From the NCBI GenBank assembly GCA_016808115.1, contig JAEQBH010000986.1:1364001-1428000 (forward strand): DNA of 64,000 bases, written 5' to 3'. How positions within the stretch are numbered: the stretch's first letter is position 1; each line of letters starts with the position of its first letter. Shown here piece after piece: positions 23,214 through 32,900 of the stretch. The position numbers and the translations under genes were made by a program. The notes beneath the pieces were generated by a model, which was not told the origin of the DNA, ran no database searches, and worked only from the letters and a program-made list of their open reading frames with translations. Source of the DNA: Tetrastigma voinierianum (lineage: Eukaryota; Streptophyta; Magnoliopsida; Vitales; Vitaceae).

Positions 23214-24780
23214 TGTTCTGGTCCCTTCTCTCTGTCTTAAATGCTCCTTAGAATAAGCAGTCCCCAGATAAGATTTGCAAACTAGAAAGCCTAGTAAGAA
23301 AGCTCACACAGTGCCTGGAGCAAGAAACAATCACTAATGTGTTCCATAGCACCTGGCAGCAAAGGGCATGGTAAGCCTGAGCAGATCATCAGTTCCGGTC
23401 TCAACCACTCAAAAGTAGGAAGCAAACTGAGACACAGTAGTGGTTTGCCTCAGTTGTGGTGTAGTCTGATAAATAGATCGGTCAAGCTCGCTTCTGTTTA
23501 ATGCTGCAATAGTAGTCCCAGGTAAGAGCAATTTAGAGCTGGATGTCCAGTAAATTAATTTACAGTCTATATAGGCAAGTAGGGTAAGAAAACTACAGAA
23601 GAGGAAGACTATTGAGGGGAAAAAGCATAACAACCCCTAGAGATCAAGACCCTACAAACTGTGCTGAGGAATGCTGATGGATATTTAAAATCCAACAAGC
23701 AATGGGTGAAAGAATTCAAAATCTGCTACCAGGTTTGGGTGGAAATAGTGTCAGACTTCAGGTACAGTTGAGACAAAGAACGGTTTGTCAAGCCAAGGAA
23801 AAAAAAAAGGAGTCTGAAGATACAGTCCTAATGGATTGAGCCGCACTAAGACCCAAAGACATGAAGGGCAAGTCAGACTGGAGCACTCAGTGAAATAAGC
23901 AAAGAGCTAAAACTAAAGGGCCTCCCACCCTCGTGTATCTCACTACATATTTGCCCATGGATTGGTACAAGTAGACCAAGAGAATGGTACCCAAAGCATA
24001 GGACCGCCCAATGGCAAGGGCCCTAGCCAAAGGAGGATACTCCATGGAAGGCTTACCCGAATGAGGAAAAAATATAAAACGGAAAAGAATAACCCACAGG
24101 AACTCTATGTGCTCTGTGGTAGAAGGTACCCTAATAGAAGTTCGCCACTTCCGTATGGCGGATGAGTAAGAAGTTGGGGAAGTAGAAGAAACTTTAAGAT
24201 AAGGAAGCGATGGGTTATGGACATCTAGGAGATATACGATCTTTGAATCCTCAACAGGTAACCCAGTAAAGATAGAAATGTCCCTCAAGGTAATGGATGC
24301 GGGGCCGAAAAGGAAGATAAATGAATTCAAAATCCTTAAACCAAAACCTCAAGGCAATACTCATCAAATCCAAATCAAGGGTTGCGCTCACCTTAGTAAG
24401 CTTAATGAATTAGGTAACACCTAAGCATTCCCAAAGGTCCTCGGAAATGAGGAGATAGTCGGTTTTACCAGTTATCCAATCCTTAGATGCTCCAGGGGCC
24501 AGACTTGGTCGGTAGAGCCATAGTTCTAGAGGTTCTTTCCAAGAAGTATCTCCATACACGTTAGGAGGAAAAATGAAAAGTCGAGACATAAATAGCCACA
24601 TCTTCAATAGCATGAGCAGTCCCAAATTCCAACAAGAGAGGAAGAGATGGTAGTACACTGGAACACAAAAAAATAGTATGAACGAGCCAAGGGTAAAAGA
24701 GAATAATGAAGATGGTTGGAGAAATTATAAGGAAATGTCTTTACCTTGAGGAAGATTGCCCAGCCATGTCAGGAAATGAA
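23214..24780 (-). pseudogene. Antisense plant mobile domain (PMD) ORF of Tat element
   Basis: The minus strand carries the PMD core found in MAIN-like proteins and in some mobile elements. In 24658-24410, SKDWI..LLISEDLWECLGVT corresponds to the domain start. After a frameshift, 24330-23887 (147 codons) has FLFGPASITLRDISIFTGLPV, then HIEFLWVILFRFIFF, then YPPLARALAIGRSYALGTILLVYLY, all hallmark PMD segments. The later part (23633-23409) is weaker. The gene continues at 13625 beyond the inserted chromovirus. The cellular role of PMD is unsettled; in Arabidopsis, MAIN-type relatives act in silencing and meristem upkeep. Multiple stops show decay. Confidence 0.7.
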
Positions 24781-25157
24781 GTAAAATTTGCACAGGGAAA
24801 ACCAAGAAGAAATCAGGGGATGAAATGTTGAAAGAGATTAATAAGATGGTCTCTTTTTTATGGGAATTTTCAAAATTTTCAAATGACAACTACTGCCATG
24901 GTAGCCTTGAAGTCTTGCAGTCATATGTTAGGAAGACATATGAGAAAATCTCTTAAAAATACTAGGTATGCATGACCCAACCTATATTCTCTGAGGCAAT
25001 ATCTTCAAGTCCATCAAATAAAAGGTTGAGAAGTTACCTTTGCGATGCTTCCATTGGTAGACGAGTCAAAAAGATTGAGTAGAGTAGGAGAGACCAAGAT
25101 CTACATACAAAGAAGGAAAGTTTCGGTAAAGCTTTGGTAAGAACTAGACTCAGTTTT

Positions 25158-25425
25158 AATTTTTTAAAGACTTTTTCGTTGAAGAACAAAGGATTTGGAG
25201 TTCTAAAAAACGAAAAATGGTCTTTCTTAATTTTTTAAAGAATTTTTCGTTGAAGAACAAAGGATTTGGAGTTCTAAGAAACGAAAAAGGTTTTTCTTGA
25301 TTTTTTAAAGATTTTTTCGTTGAAGAACAAAGGGTGTTGGAGTTATAAAAAACGAAGAATGGTCTTTCTTGATTTTTTAAAGACTTTTTGTAGAAGAGCA
25401 AAGGATTTGAAGCTCAAAAAACAAC
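25158..25425. repeat. 70-72 bp tandem array in Tat 3' region
   Basis: Units start at 25158, 25229, 25299 and 25371, each opening with RATTTTTTAAAGA and containing GTTGAAGAACAAAGG. The spacings are 71, 70 and 72 bases, and the fourth copy is partial. The array lies between the PMD ORF and the 3' LTR. Short tandem arrays in the 3' untranslated region are known for Tat-lineage elements and can seed satellites. Small open frames here are by-products. Confidence 0.9.
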
Positions 25426-26109
25426 TGAAAAGACTTCCTAAGCTGGAAACCAGAAAACTCCCTGATGGATTGAGGTTCATATGGAAACAGATCTATCAAT
25501 CAACAGAGTAGTATACATCATCACTAAAAGAGGTGTTCACTGCAAGATGGTTGAAAAACAGAACTTATGGCGTAAGGAGGATCGATGGAGACCACAACGT
25601 CGTCCCGCGGTGCCTACCGAACGCCGCCATCCTAGACGCCTTTAGGAGCCATGTTGCTTCGAGTTACAGGTCGGCTGATGTTCGGCCCGAGGAGCAAAGA
25701 ATGCCTTCTACCAACAATGCAAGAATTTTAAACCAAGAATGGGTTTGAGGAAGAAGAAGGTGGAAAGGAGAATATGGAAGGTTTTGTACGTAAATCAAAG
25801 GGATTTCTTCCTATGAACTTGCCAGATCCCAAAGGAGAGTCTTTTGATGTAGAAGGAATCAAAGGAGGAAGATCAAAAGTCCCAGGTTTGAAAGAAAAAT
25901 TGGCGGGAAGTTTTTCTCAAGTTTACTTTGGGCTTTTTCAACTCATCTAACCGAGCTTAGGTTTTGGCTCATTCTTCCTGTTGGTAATCCACATCCAAAG
26001 GGGTAAGTTGCACTTTAGGCCTCATGGAAGAATGATGAGAGAAGAGAGAAAAGAGCCTTTGACATATAAAAACTTTTTCATATTAACATGGCCCATGGGT
26101 CATATTGTA
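25426..26109. other. Rest of Tat 3' region, no gene seen
   Basis: This purine-rich + strand sequence contains scattered fragments of short open frames (for example 25533-25748) without recognisable domains. It lies between the tandem array and the polypurine tract, so it most likely belongs to the element's 3' untranslated region. Confidence 0.45.
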
Positions 26110-26110
26110 T

Positions 26111-26120
26111 GCGGGGGGCA
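26111..26120 (+). other. Polypurine tract of Tat element
   Basis: GCGGGGGGCA stands three bases before TGTTTACACT, the likely LTR start. The position and purine content suit plus-strand priming and agree with the + orientation of pol. Confidence 0.6.
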
Positions 26121-26122
26121 AT

Positions 26123-27070
26123 TGTTTACACTAAAAATATATATTTTTGGGTCTAAATGGTATTTGAATAATTATTTGCCCCAAAGGGTAATGGAATAGG
26201 CCAAATGAATATATCAAGCCCAAACTAAGCCCAACCCAGTCCGAGAAAGCCCAAGTCCATGATAATCAACCCATGAAAGGGTCCAAGGACATTTATGAAA
26301 TTTTCAATTTGTCATGGTCACTGCATCGGTGAGACTTTGTCTCAAAAGCAAAATGGAAGACTTTTCTCCAACTCCGCGAATGACATGCGTAACGTGAGCC
26401 GTTATTAGAAATGGGGAAAGCTACTTAGGGAACAAGACTTTAGTGGATAAGTGACTTGGAGAACAAAACTCTAGTGGAGACGTGAGTCGTTATTGGAGAA
26501 GGTGGGTTGGGCTGTTGTTTAGGAATTCCTATAAAAGGAAGATTCAACATCAGCCGAAACAAAGCATTAAGTTGTTACTTAACCCATGCTTATAAAACGT
26601 AGCTGCTCTGAATAGAGCATTTCAACATTTCTCTTATGTTTCTACTAGTTCATTAGCCGTACTTTCCAGATCTCTAGTTTAGTTACAGGTTTTTCCTTAC
26701 AAACATCAGTTACTTCAAGCTTTATCGTTTTAATATTTCATTTTCAGTCTATTCTATAATGAAATTTGTTATCTTTCAAGCTAGTTCGTACAGTTTTTCT
26801 CTCAACTTTCAATAAAGTCCAATTTTCATAGCATTTTCCATTTAGATTTTAGGGAACTGTCAAGAGAACTAGGGAATCCATTTTTAGCTTGAGTATATGT
26901 TGAATTTCGGCACTGTTTCAGTTTGGAAATACTATAATTTCCTAGAACGTTCACATGTTCACTAATTCTCATGCTTTTGTATGTTCTGAACACAAAATCC
27001 AGCAGAAACATACTGAAATTAGGTAGAGATGCACGACCCATCAACCTAGTAGCAATAAGGGAGAAAACAT
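26123..27070 (+). repeat. 3' LTR of Tat element
   Basis: It starts TGTTTACACTAAAAATATA after the polypurine tract. A TATA box lies in CCTATAAAAGG (about 26529-26539), and AATAAA at 26811 is a possible polyadenylation signal, the expected order of U3, R and U5. The 5' partner is outside the window, so the right end (CA around 26850-27070) cannot be fixed. Confidence 0.6.
26529..26539 (+). promoter_or_regulatory. LTR TATA box
   Basis: CCTATAAAAGG is a strong TATA match about 400 bases into the Tat 3' LTR. In an intact element it would start the genomic RNA. In a surviving LTR it could drive read-out transcription to the right. Confidence 0.5.
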
Positions 27071-27261
27071 AAAATATCGTAATTAAAGCTTGATTAAGAG
27101 TTTCTGCAAAATATAGTTAGCTACTCCAGTAACTAAAATCTATTAGCTATGAACTAACATGTTCTTAATTTATTAGAAAATTAAAAAATATAAATTAATA
27201 CTTTGTTACTACTTCAAACTTAATTTTATTGTTTTAAATCTTCTATTTTAGTGTTCATCAA

Positions 27262-27388
27262 GTCTAACTCAAGTGATTGAGCGTTCACCATTTCAACACA
27301 TGCACAGGACATAAGGAGGAGGGATCCCAAGTTCGAATCCCAATGGGGATACTTTACTACCTTGAATTTAAAGTATAATAAAAAAAAA
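27262..27388 (+). mobile_element. tRNA-derived SINE-like copy
   Basis: TCTAACTCAAGTGATTGAGCG resembles an RNA polymerase III A box, AAGTTCGAATCCC is a clear B box, and an A-rich tail (AATAAAAAAAAA) ends the unit. No cloverleaf can be folded, so it is a SINE-like copy rather than a tRNA gene. Target duplications were not identified. Confidence 0.55.
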
Positions 27389-27619
27389 CCTTCTATTGTA
27401 GTAAAAAACTCTTCTAATTAGTCAAATATTATAATATGTATGTTTTATTTGTTTTTCTGAAAATTTATGAGAAAATGCAATGAAAAATAGAAAAAAAATT
27501 TGATTAATATTTAGGTATTTTATGTTTTTTTTTAGCTTTAATTTTGCAAGAAAAAAAAATTTTTCTTAATTTTTTTATTTTTATGAAATTATGATAATTT
27601 AGGTTTTTTTAAGATAAAA

Positions 27620-28110
27620 TATTTTTATTGATTCAAACTAGCAATACATTGATAGAAACATATAATCAAAATCGCTAAAACATTAATAGTATAATGAATC
27701 GGCTTTGTTTTTTTATTTAACTAAAGGCTAGTACAGTTATCTGTCCTCACTGGGAATCGAACTCATACGAATGCCTACGACATAAGGCGCTCTAACCAAC
27801 TGAGCTGAGTGTCATTGGCATACATATGACTCTAGTTCTGCAATATATTGACGGACCATAATTTTTTTTTTTTTTATATCTATTTACTTTTATTGATTCA
27901 AACTAGCAATACATTGATAGAAACATAAAATCAAAATCGTAAAAACTGAAGATGATGAAGCAGCATCCAGATTAATATTATAATGAATCGGCTCAAAGCC
28001 TATATATTTGATATTACTAATGCATGTGACTAGAATACATATGACTCCAATTCTATAATATATTGACCGACCATTGATTTTTTTTTTTTTTTTTTTTTAC
28101 ATCTATTCAC
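27620..28110. repeat. Imperfect direct duplication of about 240 bp
   Basis: TTTTATTGATTCAAACTAGC..GATAGAAACATA occurs at about 27626 and 27886. CATATGACTC..ATATATTGAC.GACCAT followed by a long T run occurs at about 27823 and 28037. The first copy alone holds a tRNA-like segment (27735-27815), so a SINE probably entered one copy or was lost from the other. Confidence 0.75.
27735..27815 (-). mobile_element. tRNA-like SINE head
   Basis: The minus strand reads CTCAGCTCAGTTGGTTAGAGC (A box and D-arm-like) and, about 40 bases later, GAGTTCGATTCCCAG (B box). The D arm could pair, but the acceptor and anticodon stems do not, so a working tRNA is unlikely. Confidence 0.5.
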
Positions 28111-28127
28111 TTTGCATTACATCATAG

Positions 28128-28233
28128 TATTTTGTTCATTCACAAGTTTGTTCTTACTAAAGACTCGAACCTTGGACCCTTCCCTTCCTTATGCTAGTAT
28201 TTTGTTCATTCACAAGTTTGTTCTTACTAAATC
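28128..28233. repeat. Short tandem duplication (69 bp offset)
   Basis: A stretch of about 37 bases, beginning TAGTATTTTGTTCATTCAC, occurs at about 28126 and 28195. Between the copies lies ACTCGAACCTTGGACCC, which looks like a B box of a SINE in minus orientation. Confidence 0.75.
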
Positions 28234-28269
28234 ACTTGATCTAGTATATACTTTGCTCATCTAACTAGC

Positions 28270-28560
28270 TCACACACAAATAAGCGTTGCACCACAACGA
28301 CGAAATAAAAACGTCATACCAAAACAACAAAACCATAAGCCGCATCAAGACAACGACTAAATCACGAAAAAAAAAAATGAAAACCTAAATCTATGTGGAA
28401 TAACCATTTTACTGGAAAAAAAATGATGGAAAAATGTTTAGAATAACCAAATAATCACCCCTTGTTGCTTAAGGAAAAAAGGCTAACAGAAAAAAAAAAG
28501 TTGAAAATAAGGAGGCTTAAAAATATTTAATAATTTAGGTTTAATCATTATTAAAAAAAA
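28270..28560 (+). repeat. Dispersed repeat family, copy 1
   Basis: The order of motifs is GCGTTGC, CAACGACTAAATCACG, an A run, CTAAATCTATGTGGAATAACC, an A run with ATGATGGAAAAATG, then TTGCTTAAGGAAAAAAGGCTA. The same order is found inverted at 36590-36870 and again at 62340-62660 and 62880-63100. I do not recognise the family and see no coding potential. Confidence 0.65.
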
Positions 28561-29054
28561 ATACAAATCATTTAAATGATATTATGTTGGAAGAGTCGGA
28601 AAACACATACAATTTAAACATTATGTTTGGTTTGAAATTATTTTTATTTTATTTTTATATTTCTTATTTATTTTAATATTAATAGTACAATATTTTATGA
28701 GCCATGTTGAAAGTAATTAATAAAAAATTTATCAAAATTAATCTTAATAGTAGGATTTTAAAGATATAATTATCATATATTTAAAAAGGATCAATAATTG
28801 TTCTTTTTTTTTTTTGTACCTTTTGGATATATTTTAGAATTTTAAAATGATTTATGTTGTTTTCATATGAAGCAAAAAGAATTATATTGAAATCATTTTA
28901 AAACTAAATTAATTCATTTATTTTAATTATATTTGAAAATAATTTTTATAACAAGATTTTACTTTATACATTAGTTTTAATTTATTTATTTATATTATTT
29001 TTTTTAAAAAAAAATAATTTAATGATAAATGTTCATTAACTTCTAAATTATATA
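28560..29054. other. AT-rich sequence, nothing recognised
   Basis: Long A and T runs, no open frame, no repeat boundary seen. Confidence 0.6.
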
Positions 29055-29245
29055 TATTGGAAAATCTCATGGACAATTCCCTATTCACATTGGTATGATA
29101 TTGTCCACTTTGAACCTAAGCCCTCATGGTTTTGTTTTTGGGCTTTTCCCAAAATACCTCATACCAATTGAATATTGTTAATCTTATATACTCATAAGCC
29201 TTTTTATTCCTAATCAATGTGGGACTTTGGGCGCATACTTGACTA
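29055..29245 (-). repeat. Conserved short dispersed repeat (TRIM-like)
   Basis: The minus strand contains GTCCCACATTGA-like and AAAACCATGAGGGCTTAGG..CAAAGTGGACAATATCATACC motifs. These resemble a short non-coding repeat seen in many dicot genomes (a memory-based resemblance, not tested). It abuts the broken end of the copia element. Confidence 0.4.
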
Positions 29246-29368
29246 TCCTTCTCTCGAACAAAGTTCTACTGAGACTCTTCCTCAAATCAAGATTTCCTTG
29301 TATTTCACTGCGTTCAAGCACACGCCCTACATGAAGCACCACTTGCCAAGGGCTCACCACTCACCATA

Positions 29369-29617
29369 CTAATGCTCCTGTAAGTAGACAATGTAGTCAT
29401 CTGAAATAGCAAGCCTATGCACCCTCTCTAACCTCCTCAAGGGTATATTCATGACTACATCTAGGGCTTCAATTGATTCATTATCAAGAGTGGCTACTGG
29501 ATTCTGGTCAACAACATGACTAGTGATCGGAGCGAAATCGATAGGCACAAGAATGAAAACTGTGTTCTTTGAATACAAGTTATCTTGGTCCTTAGCTTGT
29601 ACCAGTATCATCCTCAA
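29369..29617 (-). pseudogene. Copia pre-RT linker
   Basis: Eighty-two open codons end in RRLERVHRLAISDDYIVYLQEH, the conserved stretch between integrase and RT in copia polyproteins. Immediately after it the similarity ends at the inferred inversion breakpoint. The upstream part continues the integrase C-terminal region through stops. Confidence 0.65.
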
Positions 29618-29639
29618 AATAGATAGATCGATCTAACTC

Positions 29640-30441
29640 AACCATTCTGGTGGTGTGCAGCAAGAATAAAACCTGGAGCCTCTTAATCTCACACAATAAC
29701 CAATAAAGTACCCGCTAATGGTCCTTGGATCAAGCTTCTTGGATTACAGGTTGTACGGTCTCACTTCCACTTTGCAGCCTCAAACATGGAAGTTAGGTAG
29801 ACTAGGCTTCTTTTGTGAGCTCATATGGAGTCTTAGGAACAGACTTACTAGGGACTTTGTTCAAAATATAAGCTACAGTTTTTAAAGCTTCACCCCATAA
29901 GAACTCAGGTAGTAAGGAATTAACAAGCATACATCACACCATATCAAAAAACATGCGAATTCTCCTCTCTGCAATCTCATTTTGTTGAGGACTACCAGAC
30001 ATTGTATAGAGCATCAATGTCAAATTCCTAAAGGTACTTCGAAAATGGTCCAAGGTTGCATCTCATCTCATCAAATCTACCATAATACTCACCACTACTG
30101 TTAGAATAAGCCACTTTGATATTCTTCTCTTATTGGAGCTCAACTTTAGCTTTGAAGGCTTTTAAAGCTTTCCAAGAGTCAAACTTCTCACAAATGAGCT
30201 TGACAAAACCATAACGAGAATAATCATCAATGAACGTAATAAAATATTTGTGGCCACCCACAGTAGGAGGGGTGAATGGCCCACAAATATATGCATGAAT
30301 AACCCCAAGAAACTCAGTGCATTTGTGAGCCTTGGCATTCCTAATCTCAGAGGTCAATTTACCCTTGATGCAACCTACAGAGTTATTAAAATCTAAGAAA
30401 TCAAGATCCGAAAGAATCTCATCCTTAATTAATCTCTTCAT
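29640..30441 (-). pseudogene. Copia integrase
   Basis: The 103-codon frame 30441-30130 has CTEFLGVIHAYICGPFTPPTVGG and FITFIDDYSRYGFVKL, with the first catalytic Asp region. Further on, across stops, come SGEYYGRFDE, then SGSPQQNEIAERR with the catalytic Glu region, then LPEFLWGEALKTVAYILNKVPSK. The family order is complete but the frame is broken. Confidence 0.8.
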
Positions 30442-30800
30442 TCTCTATCAGGAAATATGACACAGATGCTTGTTTCATTCAATCTCAAACGTTTTATGAT
30501 ACTAACAGTATTAACAGAAATAGAAACATAAGGTAAATCATATGACTCTAATATATAAATATTCCCACAAAGCATTCCATTGCTAAGCAATAAAGAATCT
30601 CGTTACAATTTAATTTTTCCAGTTCCAAAAAGAAAACTATATCCAAAATAGGTAAAAATGTCAAATTCCTCCTATTGGAGGGTATGTATGCCACATTATG
30701 CAATTCCAAAAAAATTTATGTATTAAGGTGCAATCTAACAACTCCGAAAGCATCAAATTGGACTCTTGTACCATCTCTCATGTACACGTACTGCTCCTGA

Positions 30801-31465
30801 CTAGATGGACTCCTTCTGCTTATCATCGCCTTTAATTTCGTGAGTGGCCTTCAACTTCCTGCTATCTGCCTTCTTATGCCCAAACTTGTGGCAATAGTTG
30901 CATTTTCCCTTAAAGCCCTCATTCTTGGAGGCATTTGAAGTGGAAGCCACGTTCTGGCCATTACCCTTAGCACCGATATTCTGCTTCTTAACAGGCTTCT
31001 TCTCATTGAAAGTTGCAGTATATGGATACTTTATCTTCTGACCCCCACCGCCTTGGTTCGTCACCATAGAAATACTCTTAGATCTTCCTTTCTTCATATC
31101 CTCCTCATCCTTAGTGAGAATGGCAATCATCTCTTCAATGGTCCATTGCTTCTCCTAAGCATTATAATTGGATCTAATACTGTCAAACTACGAAGGCAAA
31201 GTCCCCATAATCAATCAAACAACATAATCTGAGTCAAACTCCATACCAATGTCTTAATCTTGTTGTAACAAGCTAATATCTTATCAATATGACCTTGTAC
31301 CCCATTTGTCCCATCATAGAAAATGGGGTTAAGAGTATTTGGAAGCTCATTCATTGAGAACTTTGTGTATTTCTTGCCAACAGCATCCAAGAACTCTTTT
31401 GCATTCTCAATCTTAATAATGCTTTCATAAATAGAGTATTCCATATGGTTCTCTATGATCATCAA
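30801..31465 (-). pseudogene. Copia gag with zinc knuckle
   Basis: The gag core is in 31465-31211 (SIYESIIKIENAKEFLDAVG, NEL..TL, then VQGHIDKILACYNKIKTL). The nucleocapsid is in 31130-30801 with CNYCHKFGHKKADS, where the last Cys of the CCHC knuckle is replaced by Ser. The part before 31465 is readable in another frame as KFYEDWN. Gag would package the RNA. This copy is frameshifted. Confidence 0.75.
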
Positions 31466-31650
31466 ACAACAACTATTAGAATATTCCAGTCCTCATAGAA
31501 CTTTTTCTCCTTTGTAGAACTCTCAGCAGTGGGTTTTAGAGGAGCTTCAACTTTCCAGGTCAAATTCAGTTTCATAATTGTCAAATTCATCATAAGGGAT
31601 TTAACTCATTGCTTGTAGTTTGTCCTATTAAGTTTCAAGATGACAGAAAA

Positions 31651-32319
31651 CTAAGGAAAACTTAAAGTTGAAGAATAAACAAGAGCCTAATGTCATAAAT
31701 GCATGTAAAACAGAGACATGCTAATTGCTCTATCCTTTGACTTACCAAATGACCCACAAAAGTGGTCACTGAATTCTAGAGTCTATTGAATATAAAAAGA
31801 CTCATGCATAAGTAAGAACAATTCACCAGTCATCACTACCAAATGCATCAATTTCCCACCGATAAAGTAGCAAAACTGTGCAATTCATAACACTTAGTGA
31901 AATCTCTCACCAAACTAAGCATCCTATCAAATAATAAAGTAATTAATAAGACAACTTCACTATTCGTAGGGATCTTAGAAAAATTAATGTGCAATATAGG
32001 ATAAATTACAATTGTAACATCAATTCCCAAAATACCCGACATGCTCAAGCTCAAGAGAGGCAAGTTCATAAGCATTTAATATTTCTCAATTTTCACCAAA
32101 GTGCAGTAATAATGATAATAATTTGATTCACAATATGATGCTATAAGTAATTATAAACAACACACATAAATTTATAAAGGAATATGTGAAAAGAAAATAA
32201 AAATATTACAAAATTGGGTAAAAATTCAATTTTGATAAATCACATCATTATTTTCCAGAAAAAAAAAACAAAACAAAACAAACCTAAGTAAAGGTAGGAT
32301 TGCTAATCCTCAATCCAAC
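31651..32319. other. Segment between the two copia halves
   Basis: AT-rich with no domain. If the inversion model is right, this holds what lay upstream of gag (leader or 5' LTR). I could not match it to the 3' LTR at 34231. Confidence 0.4.
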
Positions 32320-32813
32320 TTCTAGATTGATACAATGAAAGATGAGATGACTTCCATGTCATAGAATAAGGTGTGGAGCTTGGTAGAGTTTCTAAATGGT
32401 TGTAAACCCATTGGGGTGCAAATGGGTGTTAAAGACCAAGCACGATGTCAAGGGACGGGTAGAGAAATATAAAACAAGATTAGTGGCTAAGGGTTACGGT
32501 CAATGAGAAGGTATTGATTTCAGGGAAACCTTCTTTCTCATGTCCACTAAAGACTCTCTATGCATTATTGTGGCTATAATTGCTCATTTTGACTTGGAGT
32601 TGTATCATATGGATGTGACAACTTTCTTAAATGGAGACTTAGTTGAAAATGTTTACATGTTTCAACCTACTGGTTTTGAGGAAGTTGTTAATGAATACAT
32701 GGTTTGTAAACTTGAGAAATCCATTTATGGTCTAAAGCAGACTTTCAGGTAGTGGTATCTCAAGTTTGATAAAGTTGTCACCACCAATGGTTTTAAGAAG
32801 AACACCGCTGACA

Positions 32814-32900
<87 letters not shown>

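Larger units (their letters stand above)
212..27070 (+). mobile_element. Degenerate Tat-lineage Ty3/gypsy element, outer layer of nested stack
   Basis: Reading + strand, the pieces are: RT remnant, RNase H, a second archaeal-type RNase H, integrase (split at 2291/10526), a long non-pol 3' region, an antisense PMD ORF (split around 13650/23213), a tandem-repeat array, a polypurine tract and a 3' LTR. Two consecutive RNase H domains are the hallmark of the Tat lineage, and antisense extra ORFs with a plant mobile domain are known from that lineage. Without the two large insertions the surviving element is about 9 kb, and its gag, protease and 5' LTR lie left of the window. Many in-frame stops and frameshifts show it is dead. 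The right boundary is uncertain by about 100 bases. Confidence 0.75.
29300..31650 (-). mobile_element. Ty1/copia element, gag-protease-integrase half (inverted)
   Basis: The minus-strand order from 31650 down is gag, zinc knuckle, integrase and the linker before RT. The coding similarity stops near 29370 at SERVHRLAISDDYIVYLQEH-like sequence, exactly where a copia RT should begin. The RT and RNase H are instead found on the + strand at 32320-33900. The two halves are complementary, with no domain missing or duplicated, which fits one element with an internal inversion. Confidence 0.7.

Noticed and set aside
23962..24165. + strand 67-codon frame
   Set aside because: It is the antisense shadow of the PMD segment at 23887-24330.
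25158..25425. CRISPR-like array of regularly spaced repeats
   Set aside because: Units are contiguous 70-72 bp tandem repeats without unique spacers, in plant retroelement DNA.
27735..27815. Possible tRNA gene on the minus strand
   Set aside because: The A and B boxes are good, but acceptor and anticodon stems do not pair. A SINE head is more likely.
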